Shown here: positions 1 through 6,699 of the stretch, one piece after another
How the letters are laid out: the number at the start of each line of letters is the position of its first letter
Numbering within the stretch: position 1 is the stretch's first letter
Program-made: the position numbers and the translations under genes
Notes under the pieces: model-generated
Databases searched by the model: none
Seen by the model: the letters and a program-made list of their open reading frames with translations, nothing else
Told to the model about the DNA's origin: nothing
Source: an uncultured Thermanaerothrix sp.
Lineage (GTDB): Bacteria > Chloroflexota > Anaerolineae > Anaerolineales > Anaerolineaceae
Direction: 5' to 3'
NCBI RefSeq assembly: GCF_938028735.1
Contig: NZ_CALIMF010000015.1
Location: 82,118-146,117, forward strand
Length of the DNA: 64,000 nucleotides

Positions 1-488
1 CGACACCGTTTGACCCTGAAACAGGCAAATCAGAACCCAATTTTGCCTATGGGTACGTGGCTGAAGCGGTTGAGGTTGAAGTGGATCTTGAAACTGGGCA
101 AATGCGCTTAATCAATGTTTGGTGTGCGGATGATGTGGGCAAAGCCGTCAATCCTCAGCAAGTACAAGGGCAGATTGAAGGCGCCGTGGTACAGGCGGCA
201 GGCTATGCTTTACTAGAGAACTTTATCATACAAGAAGGACAGGTATTGACCAAGACCCTTTCAACATATTTGATCCCTACCGTGTTGGATATCCCAGAGA
301 AGGTTGAGTCACTCATTGTTGAGTATCCTGATCCTATTGGACCTTGGGGAGCGCGTGGAATGGCTGAGATGCCTTACTTGCCATTAGCACCGGCTGTCTC
401 CGCTGCCTTGCGCTACGCAACCGGGACATGGTACGATGCTTTTCCCTATACACCTGAACGTGTTTGCCAAGGATTGCAGACCAAATAG
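1..488 (+). CDS. Xanthine dehydrogenase-type molybdenum hydroxylase large subunit (C-terminal fragment)
   Basis: This is the last ~160 residues of a molybdopterin-binding subunit of the xanthine dehydrogenase/aldehyde oxidase family; the reading frame (codons from base 3) is already open at the window edge, so the start lies upstream. Recognisable family blocks are NFAYGYVAEAVEVEVDLETG, DVGKAVNPQQVQGQIEGAVVQ and, near the end, GPWGARGMAEMP, which corresponds to the conserved region carrying the catalytic glutamate. The protein would hydroxylate a purine or other N-heterocycle together with FAD and 2Fe-2S subunits that are not in this window. The three accessory genes downstream (YqeB, YqeC-MocA, MocA-like) suggest a hydroxylase of the selenium-dependent type. 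Substrate cannot be told from this fragment. Confidence 0.9.
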   Translation, partial: TPFDPETGKSEPNFAYGYVAEAVEVEVDLETGQMRLINVWCADDVGKAVNPQQVQGQIEGAVVQAAGYALLENFIIQEGQVLTKTLSTYLIPTVLDIPEKVESLIVEYPDPIGPWGARGMAEMPYLPLAPAVSAALRYATGTWYDAFPYTPERVCQGLQTK

Positions 489-550
489 CGATCTGGAGGA
501 TGGATTTCTCCCATCCCCCAGATTCCAGATTAAGGTAAGGTTATCTGCTG

Positions 551-1381
551 ATGCCGTTACGGGTTTTGGTGCGTGGTGGTGGTGATTTAGGAAGTGGCGT
601 GGTGATGCGGTTGCACCAGGCGGGTTTTTGGGTTTTGGTCACTGAATTAGAAAAGCCCTTGGTGGTACGACGAAAGGTGGCTTTTGCGGAAGCCATTTAT
701 GCTGGCAAGACGCACGTTGAAGAGATTCGCGCGCGGCGAGTTTTCACTGCGGATGAAGCCTATAAATGTTTTATGCAGGGTGAAGTACCGGTAGTTGTGG
801 ATCCAGAAGCAAGGGCACGGATCTGGTTTAAGCCACATGTGCTTGTGGATGCGCGTTTGACCAAAAAGGGTTCGGATCTGCCTCATCCTGCTGCACCTTT
901 GGTTATTGGAATTGGCCCCGGCTTTGTGGCCGGTCATGATTGCCACGTTGTCATCGAGTCTATGCGCGGACATACTCTAGGGCGCCTTTATTGGGAAGGG
1001 AGCACCGAGCCAGATACAGGTATTCCCGAAAGCGTAGGCGGCTATGATGCACAACGGGTGTTACGAGCGCCGGTTGAGGGTATTCTGCAAGCCTATGTCG
1101 ACATCGGGGATGTAGTCAAGCAAGGTCAGCTTATTGCAAAGGTGAACGGTGGTGAGGTCTGCGCACCTTTTGATGGTGTGATTCGAGGGTTGGTGGCAAA
1201 TGGTCTGCATGTTACTCAAGGGATGAAAATCGGGGATCTCGATCCGCGGAGGAATCCGAAATACTGTTATTTGGTTTCGGACAAATCTTTGGCCATCGGT
1301 GGGGCGGCTTTGGCGGCTATTCTTTCGGTGCCATCTCTGAGATCTGTGCTTTATGGTGATGATGGCTGGTCATGGATATAG
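551..1381 (+). CDS. yqeB: YqeB family selenium-dependent molybdenum hydroxylase accessory protein
   Basis: A 276-residue protein of the EF2563/YqeB family, which co-occurs with selenium-dependent molybdenum hydroxylases. The N-terminus has a Rossmann-like glycine motif (VLVRGGGDLGSGVVMRL, about residues 4-20), followed by an RRKVAFAEAIYAGK segment and a central VIGIGPGFVAGHDCHVVIES block; the last ~80 residues resemble a biotinyl/lipoyl-like fold (APVEGILQAYVDIGDVVKQG). The exact biochemical role is not settled for the family; a role in maturing or delivering the labile selenium cofactor is inferred from genomic context. It lies 62 nt after the hydroxylase subunit gene and overlaps the next gene by 10 nt, so the genes are almost certainly co-transcribed. 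No strong Shine-Dalgarno is seen before ATG 551. Confidence 0.85.
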   Translation: MPLRVLVRGGGDLGSGVVMRLHQAGFWVLVTELEKPLVVRRKVAFAEAIYAGKTHVEEIRARRVFTADEAYKCFMQGEVPVVVDPEARARIWFKPHVLVDARLTKKGSDLPHPAAPLVIGIGPGFVAGHDCHVVIESMRGHTLGRLYWEGSTEPDTGIPESVGGYDAQRVLRAPVEGILQAYVDIGDVVKQGQLIAKVNGGEVCAPFDGVIRGLVANGLHVTQGMKIGDLDPRRNPKYCYLVSDKSLAIGGAALAAILSVPSLRSVLYGDDGWSWI

Positions 1382-2730
1382 GACGTGCTCTAAGGGCGAC
1401 CCGTCGTTCCAAAGTGGCGCTCGTTGGATCGGGAGGTAAAACAACCGCGCTGTTTGCTCTAGCCAGGTCTCTGGAAGGCCCTGTAATTGTTACAAATAGT
1501 GCTCATTTGGGACGCCACCAAGCGTCACTGGCCGATCGTCACGTTGTTGTTAGGTCTCTTGAAGAAGTGGATACGGTTTTTTCTTCATTGGGGAAGGGGG
1601 TGACTCTGATCACTGGTATAGAGCAAGGGAACGGGCGACTGATTGGGCCTTCACCAACTTTGCTGGAACGAATTTGTTACCATGCTGAAAGATTGCACCT
1701 CCCAGTCATCATCGAAGCCGATGGATCGCGGATGCGTCCGCTTAAAGCGCCTGCAGAACACGAGCCCCCAATTCCTGAGTGGGTGGATATGGTGGTTGTG
1801 GTGTGTGGTCTTTCGGGGGTGGGTAAGCCTTTGAGCGATGTAACGGTGTTCCGCCCCGAGATTTTTGGTCAGCGAACGGGGCTAGCGATGGGGCAGCCGG
1901 TAACATCGTCTACCTTGATCAAGTATCTCTTGCACCCTCAAGGTGGCCTAAAGAATATTCCGGGTAATGCAAGGCGGATTGTTCTTTTGAATCAGTGGGA
2001 TGAATGCGCTTTCGAAGACCAAACAATGCTTTTACAAAATCTGTTTTGCCTTCACCAAGCCTACGACAGCATTGTATTAGGTAACGTTATTCGCGGCGGT
2101 TTGGATGCCGTTATTGCTGTCCACGAGCCTGTTGCAGGTATCGTTTTGGCAGCAGGAGCATCCCAGCGGTTGGGGGTCCCCAAGCAATTGTTACCCTGGA
2201 AAGGGAAACCTCTTGTTCGAAAGGTAGCAGAGACGGCTTTAGAAGCGCATCTTTCCCCGGTAATTGTGGTGGTTGGTGCCTTGGTCGAGCCGATTCAGCA
2301 GGCCCTAGTTAACCTGCCGGTGCAGATTGTGGTGAACTCCAGATGGCAAGAAGGAGTTTCAACCTCAGTGATTTGTGGCCTTGAGACATTGCCCATCAAC
2401 ACTGGTGCCGCATTTTTTCTGTTGAGCGATCAACCCTATCTTTCTACAGACCTCATTCATGCCTTGAGAGAGAGACACGCGTACACTTTGGCGCCGATTG
2501 TGGCCCCCTTTGTTAAGGGGCAGCGCGCCAATCCAGTGTTGTTTGACCGTGTGACGTTTCCTGCGTTGTCACAGTTGCAGGGCGATGTAGGAGGCCGAGC
2601 CATTTTTGGTCAATTCCCGGTTTTGCCTTTAGAATGGGCAGACGAACGCATCTTATTGGATATTGACCAACCTGTGGATTGGGATCAAGTTCAGAAAATG
2701 GAGCGAAAAAGGTATGGGAGCGCGGGTTAA
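1372..2730 (+). CDS. YqeC-MocA fusion: selenium cofactor protein joined to a molybdenum cofactor nucleotidyltransferase
   Basis: Two domains in one 452-residue protein. Residues ~10-235 match the YqeC family, with a P-loop (VGSGGKTTALFALA) and the segment VIIEADGSRMRPLKAPAEHEPP. Residues ~258-450 are a MocA/MobA-type nucleotidyltransferase with the signature GIVLAAGASQRLGVPKQLLPWKGKPLV, the metal-binding block LLSDQPYLS and a C-terminal DIDQPVDW. MocA enzymes attach CMP (or GMP) to molybdopterin for xanthine-dehydrogenase-family enzymes. The gene overlaps yqeB by 10 nt and the next nucleotidyltransferase gene by 17 nt. Which nucleotide is used cannot be read from the motifs with certainty; CTP is the usual donor in this enzyme class. 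Confidence 0.85.
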   Translation: MDIGRALRATRRSKVALVGSGGKTTALFALARSLEGPVIVTNSAHLGRHQASLADRHVVVRSLEEVDTVFSSLGKGVTLITGIEQGNGRLIGPSPTLLERICYHAERLHLPVIIEADGSRMRPLKAPAEHEPPIPEWVDMVVVVCGLSGVGKPLSDVTVFRPEIFGQRTGLAMGQPVTSSTLIKYLLHPQGGLKNIPGNARRIVLLNQWDECAFEDQTMLLQNLFCLHQAYDSIVLGNVIRGGLDAVIAVHEPVAGIVLAAGASQRLGVPKQLLPWKGKPLVRKVAETALEAHLSPVIVVVGALVEPIQQALVNLPVQIVVNSRWQEGVSTSVICGLETLPINTGAAFFLLSDQPYLSTDLIHALRERHAYTLAPIVAPFVKGQRANPVLFDRVTFPALSQLQGDVGGRAIFGQFPVLPLEWADERILLDIDQPVDWDQVQKMERKRYGSAG

Positions 2731-3337
2731 GATTGGTGCAGTGGTCTTGGCCGCCGGGCTTTCGCGGCGGATGGGGGCTCCGAAACTTTTGTTGCCTTGG
2801 GGGGAACGTACAGTCTTAGAGCAGGTGGTGGTTACGTTACGCGAAGGGGGGGTGGAAGACATTTGGGTTGTTACAGGGGGGTATCGTGAGCAAGTAGAGA
2901 ATTTATTAAGAGCACTGCCCTTTCTTGTTCATTCAGTCCACAATCCTGATTTTTCACAAGGGGAGATGATTTCATCCCTGAAGATTGGGCTAAAAAACCT
3001 ACCGCAAGACTTTGATGCCGCATTAATTGTTTTGGGGGATCAACCCCAAATCCAGAAAGACGTGATTTCCCGGTTACTCAATCTGTATGCCGAACGGAAG
3101 CCAATGCTGATCGTGCCAAGTTATCAAATGCGGCGTGGACATCCTTGGTTGGTAGATCGGCGGTTGTGGGACGACCTTATTGAGTTATCTGCAGGGCAAA
3201 CTCTGCGAGACTTTCTTGCCCTTCACGCTAATGAAATTGACTACTTGGTGGTGGATACACCGAGTGTGATTCAGGATTTAGATACTCCGGAAGATTATGC
3301 ACGTATGAAGCCATCCCAGACCCTTGGAAAGAATTAG
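2714..3337 (+). CDS. MocA-like nucleotidyltransferase (second copy)
   Basis: A stand-alone nucleotidyltransferase of about 207 residues with the same signature as the C-terminal half of the preceding protein: GAVVLAAGLSRRMGAPKLLLPWGERTVLEQ, then LIVLGDQPQIQ and the closing DLDTPEDYARM. I chose ATG 2714, which begins directly before the conserved core, although the frame stays open upstream to 2663. The overlap with the preceding gene implies translational coupling. Having two divergent MocA-type domains side by side suggests either that one serves molybdopterin cytosine dinucleotide synthesis and the other a related cofactor modification, or that they were duplicated locally; sequence alone does not decide. 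Confidence 0.85.
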   Translation: MGARVKIGAVVLAAGLSRRMGAPKLLLPWGERTVLEQVVVTLREGGVEDIWVVTGGYREQVENLLRALPFLVHSVHNPDFSQGEMISSLKIGLKNLPQDFDAALIVLGDQPQIQKDVISRLLNLYAERKPMLIVPSYQMRRGHPWLVDRRLWDDLIELSAGQTLRDFLALHANEIDYLVVDTPSVIQDLDTPEDYARMKPSQTLGKN

Positions 3338-3378
3338 CACTATAATAAAACCAATTTAGTCTTCGGGGTTTGTTGACT

Positions 3379-4242
3379 ATGGGGATGGTTTCGCGCTGGT
3401 TCTTGGATTTTAATACGCTGCAATTGCAGGATTTGGGGCCGAAAGAGGGAACGCTGGATGCGATTACCCTTGAGTTTCCTCCAGGGGCCTACACCACGTT
3501 TCGCACATATCGAGGGTTTCATGTACTGCCACTGGAGCCCCATTTTCAGCGTCTAGAAAAAACACTATGTTTGCAAGGGTATTCTATACGCTTGCCTCGG
3601 AAGGCAATTCGATTGGGTGTTTACACCGCAATTAACCCTGCTAGCAACCGTGGGGATTATCGGGTGCGCTTGTTAGTACCTGTGGCTGAGAATGGGTTAG
3701 GATGTTATATTTTCGTTGAATCATTGGTTGTTCCAGCGGATTGGCTTTACAAAGAAGGCGCCTGGGCGGTCACTCGCTTTCTAACCCGTGAGCAGCCAGA
3801 AGCTAAATCCAGTCAATTTATTTACCAGACGGTTGCGCTGCGCGAACAAGACTTAAAACGGCATCCCAGGATTAATGAGATCTTAATGATCAACGCATAT
3901 GGAGAAATATTGGAGGGTTTATCGAGCAATTTCTTTGCTGTAAAGAAGGCTCAAATCCTTACAGCAGGTGAAGGTGTACTGCCAGGTGTGACGCGTTCAA
4001 TGGTCATTGACATTGCTCGGCGCGCAGGGTTTCCGATACTCTTTTGCCCCCTAAAGATCAATGACATTGGGACGATTGACGAGGCATTCATCACTAGTAG
4101 TAGCCGGGGGGTGTTGCCCATAGTGCGTATAGATGAAAACGCCATTGGAAATGGCTATCCGGGACTAATAACACAAGCAATTGCATCTTTATACAATTTG
4201 TATATTGATCGGTCGCTTGAACCAATTTACTTAATGGAATGA
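3379..4242 (+). CDS. Class IV aminotransferase (branched-chain / aminodeoxychorismate lyase fold)
   Basis: A PLP enzyme of fold type IV, about 287 residues. An early ETTR-like segment reads FRTYRGFHVLPLEPHFQRLEKT; the likely Schiff-base lysine is in EAKSSQFIYQT; the cofactor-binding block EILEGLSSNFFAV and the phosphate-binding GVLPGVTRSMVI follow. The family includes IlvE, D-alanine transaminase and PabC; nothing here fixes the substrate. Possible starts are ATG 3379, ATG 3385 or TTG 3370; 3379 is preceded by a GGGG stretch at good distance. The gene ends tail-to-tail with the DUF2007 gene, with a 12-nt overlap of the two stop-codon ends. Confidence 0.8.
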   Translation: MGMVSRWFLDFNTLQLQDLGPKEGTLDAITLEFPPGAYTTFRTYRGFHVLPLEPHFQRLEKTLCLQGYSIRLPRKAIRLGVYTAINPASNRGDYRVRLLVPVAENGLGCYIFVESLVVPADWLYKEGAWAVTRFLTREQPEAKSSQFIYQTVALREQDLKRHPRINEILMINAYGEILEGLSSNFFAVKKAQILTAGEGVLPGVTRSMVIDIARRAGFPILFCPLKINDIGTIDEAFITSSSRGVLPIVRIDENAIGNGYPGLITQAIASLYNLYIDRSLEPIYLME

Positions 4243-4536
4243 TTCAAGATCTGAGGCTGATTCATCTAAATTGGTGTCGTTATTATTAAGAGCGGGGGCA
4301 TCACCGCGATCCATGGCGGCAAGAAGTGCCCGTGCTTCAGGGGCTTGCTCTGCAGGCACAAGTACCCGGACTTCACCCAAGGGCCCAACTGTCAACCCGT
4401 AGACCGCGCCTGCACTCTCTTGATAAAGCAACACATTGAAGCCTGCGGCTTCCAGAAATCCGCGGATGATGTCGGCGTGGAGGCGGCCGTTTGCGCGGTA
4501 TACCTCTTCATAAGGAGTGGATTCCGATGGGCTCAT
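4231..4536 (-). CDS. DUF2007-like putative signal-transducing protein
   Basis: A 101-residue protein whose core (EEVYRANGRLHADIIRGFLEAAGFNVLL ... VRVLVPAEQAPEARALL) has the beta-alpha-beta pattern of DUF2007, a small domain related to PII/ACT-like folds. Function is unknown for the family. The C-terminus is a short acidic, Asn/Asp-rich tail. It is the last gene of a minus-strand group, overlapping the upstream gene by 4 nt. Confidence 0.65.
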   Translation of the reverse strand: MSPSESTPYEEVYRANGRLHADIIRGFLEAAGFNVLLYQESAGAVYGLTVGPLGEVRVLVPAEQAPEARALLAAMDRGDAPALNNNDTNLDESASDLESFH

Positions 4537-4883
4537 GATTTACCTTCCTGAGCGATTGTGTGGATCAGTGCCAGTATGGTATCTAGCCGTTGTTTGGCGT
4601 TCTGCAAAAGGCGATAGAATCGCATGTCCTCAGGGGCCAATGAAGCTCTGAGCTCTTCCATAGCCTCTTCAAGGTCTTTCCAATGAGGATAATTTTCGGC
4701 CTGAGGGTTGCCTTGAAGGGCTTCAATGCTATGCTGTGTCACAAAAGCAGCATAGGCCTGAAACTGCTCATAGGCTCGGATACATAATGGGCAGTGGGAC
4801 GGCTCATCCAGGTGAGCCGTTTTCTGGTGAATGATCTCCTTGCGCAGTTGAGAAAGAGGGGATTCGATCACAAGGTTCTCCAT
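4533..4883 (-). CDS. Hypothetical protein with a single CxxC pair
   Basis: I do not recognise a family for this 116-residue protein. It is soluble, mostly helical and rich in Glu, Gln and Ala. Near residue 31 it has an HCPLC motif, i.e. one CxxC pair, which could bind a metal only in partnership or after dimerisation. It sits between the methyltransferase (4 nt gap) and the DUF2007 gene (4 nt overlap), so it is almost certainly part of their operon and a real gene. Confidence 0.6.
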   Translation of the reverse strand: MENLVIESPLSQLRKEIIHQKTAHLDEPSHCPLCIRAYEQFQAYAAFVTQHSIEALQGNPQAENYPHWKDLEEAMEELRASLAPEDMRFYRLLQNAKQRLDTILALIHTIAQEGKS

Positions 4884-4887
4884 GGGT

Positions 4888-5460
4888 TTAACTCGGGCGT
4901 TGGGCGACTAGGCTTGCTACAGCCTTCAAACCTGAGTGCCCTTGCGTGATACCTTCATTATAGTAAATAATTTTCCAGTGTTTGAACGTTTCATAAAGCT
5001 CGCCCTCTTTGAGTAAATGGGCAGGAGCAATTTGTCCGGGAAAAAGTTTGTCCATACCTTCGGTCAGAGTTTCAATGAACAACCACCCGCCTGGTTTAAG
5101 GTGGGTATAGAACTGTGGGAAAAGTGAGCGTTCCAGATAGTAAAAGTTGAGAATCACATCAAATTCCATGGGGGGAAGGGGATGCTCAGTGAGGTCGGCC
5201 AAAATCAAACAAAGAGACGGGCAGCGCCGGTGGACGAATTGTAGGGCTGTCCAGGAAATATCTATAGCCACGACTGTCAGACCCCGTTGTGCCAAAAAGA
5301 TGGCGTTAGCACCCAAGCCAGTTGCCAGATCTAATGCCCAACCCGAGGATGGAAGCAGGTCAGCAAAGGTTACCAGCAAATCTCGAGGACGATCCAGATC
5401 AGGAGCTTGAATAAGGGTGCGGTAACGAATATTCCAGCGCTCTGCATCCTCACGTGGCAT
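4888..5460 (-). CDS. Class I SAM-dependent methyltransferase
   Basis: About 190 residues from the chosen start. Motif I reads ALDLATGLGANAIFLAQRG, followed by the acidic residue ending beta-2 (VVAIDIS), motif II-like DVILNFYYLER and motif III LKPGGWLFIETL. The pattern resembles TehB-type small-molecule methyltransferases, including the W-N-I-R-Y segment near the N-terminus. The frame is open up to 5562, but ATG 5460 is preceded by GGAGG at 4 nt and begins at the conserved part. This start overlaps the end of mrfB by 11 nt, which suggests coupling. Substrate unknown. Confidence 0.75.
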   Translation of the reverse strand: MPREDAERWNIRYRTLIQAPDLDRPRDLLVTFADLLPSSGWALDLATGLGANAIFLAQRGLTVVAIDISWTALQFVHRRCPSLCLILADLTEHPLPPMEFDVILNFYYLERSLFPQFYTHLKPGGWLFIETLTEGMDKLFPGQIAPAHLLKEGELYETFKHWKIIYYNEGITQGHSGLKAVASLVAQRPS

Positions 5461-6691
5461 GTGACCTCCGGGCAAATTGGGTGAGTAATTTGAGACGGCG
5501 GCGTGATAGGGCACCAAAACGTTGCTTTTCTTTGGGGGAAGGGCTGGTATCCAGGATGGCAATCGCGCGGTCTAGCCAGACTAATGCTGTGCTATAATCG
5601 CGTTGCTCGCGTTCATAGTATTGTGAAAGTTCTAGGCAAGCCTCTATGGAATTCAGACCGGCTGCTTTATCCCAGCATTGCAGAGCTTCAGAGGTCCACC
5701 CATGACGTATATAGATGCGCCCAATCAGTAACCACAGGGGGGCGGCTTTGGGATCATCGGAATACCGTGGAGTTTGAATTAATTCGTGTAGAAATCGAAT
5801 GAGTCGCTCGTGCCTGTGGCGTTCCATTTCGCGTATCAGTGCATATGCCTCATCTGCTGAGAAAAGATCCCAATCTGGCTGTTGAAATAAGGATTCGATA
5901 AACACAAAAAGACCTGCGAGGGATACAATGTCCATTTTATTGTGGTAAAAGACCCCTGGGAGAAGGTCGTTTTTACCCTGGAACAGGTAATTCTGGTAAA
6001 TTTCGGGCACCATCCAAGAGGGAATTTCATCCTGACCCCGAATGAAGCCCAGGACTTCGTTCTCTAGAAAGGCTAAGCGTCGTGATGGATAACGTTTGTG
6101 CCAGAGCCGCCTAGCAAAGTGTAGTATATCCACATGCGTTTTTTTGAGGATCTCTGATCGGAGACCATTGATAAGGAAGCGGTGGTGGAGTACTGGTAGG
6201 TCAAATGCCTGCCCATTGAATGTGACCAGAACCGGGAAGCGGTTGATCCAGTTATCCAGATAGGCTAGAAAGGAGATCTCCTCAGTGGGGTCATTAAGGA
6301 ACACCTGGTGGGAATGATACCCTTCAGGAGTCCAGTGACCCAAGCCAACCAGGAAAACTAGGTTACCTGAGCCGGGGCTGAGACTGGAGGTTTCTACATC
6401 AAGAAAGAGCAAGCCCTCGTGGTCTGTCTCTAAGCCGCCGTTGAAAAGGCCGGGGTAAACCTGTTCCTCTGGGGGCATTTCAAGAGATCTATTCCCGTGC
6501 TGGAAATTGGCTGGGTAAACGTGATCCAGTATAAAGATAGAGCGTGAATGGTCGGGCCAGAACCTACCCTCTGGAAGTACTTCCTCAATGCTTCTTTTTG
6601 AAGGAGAGGGTAGGTGCACCCGAGGGCTCTTGGCGGACAAACCGCGACGTACTCCAAGGGTTTCCAGGCGCTTGATCAATTCATTGTCCAT
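5450..6691 (-). CDS. mrfB: MrfB-like (YprB) RNase H-fold exonuclease with C-terminal TPR-like region
   Basis: A 413-residue protein. Residues ~92-285 form a DEDD-type RNase H-like exonuclease domain: FLDVETSS gives the first two acidic residues (D98, E100), VTFNGQAFDLPVL the third and YHNKMDIVSLAGL the last. The remaining ~120 residues look like TPR helices (YIRHGWTSEALQCWDKAAGLN). In Bacillus subtilis the homologous YprB (MrfB) works with the helicase YprA (MrfA) in repair of mitomycin-type DNA damage. Here mrfB starts 8 nt after the mrfA stop codon, the same two-gene arrangement, which supports the assignment. Confidence 0.82.
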   Translation of the reverse strand: MDNELIKRLETLGVRRGLSAKSPRVHLPSPSKRSIEEVLPEGRFWPDHSRSIFILDHVYPANFQHGNRSLEMPPEEQVYPGLFNGGLETDHEGLLFLDVETSSLSPGSGNLVFLVGLGHWTPEGYHSHQVFLNDPTEEISFLAYLDNWINRFPVLVTFNGQAFDLPVLHHRFLINGLRSEILKKTHVDILHFARRLWHKRYPSRRLAFLENEVLGFIRGQDEIPSWMVPEIYQNYLFQGKNDLLPGVFYHNKMDIVSLAGLFVFIESLFQQPDWDLFSADEAYALIREMERHRHERLIRFLHELIQTPRYSDDPKAAPLWLLIGRIYIRHGWTSEALQCWDKAAGLNSIEACLELSQYYEREQRDYSTALVWLDRAIAILDTSPSPKEKQRFGALSRRRLKLLTQFARRSHAT

Positions 6692-6699
6692 GGCGCTTC

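Noticed and set aside
1..488. Selenocysteine (in-frame TGA) in the molybdenum hydroxylase fragment
   Set aside because: No in-frame TGA or SECIS-like hairpin is present; selenium in these enzymes is a labile cofactor, not selenocysteine.
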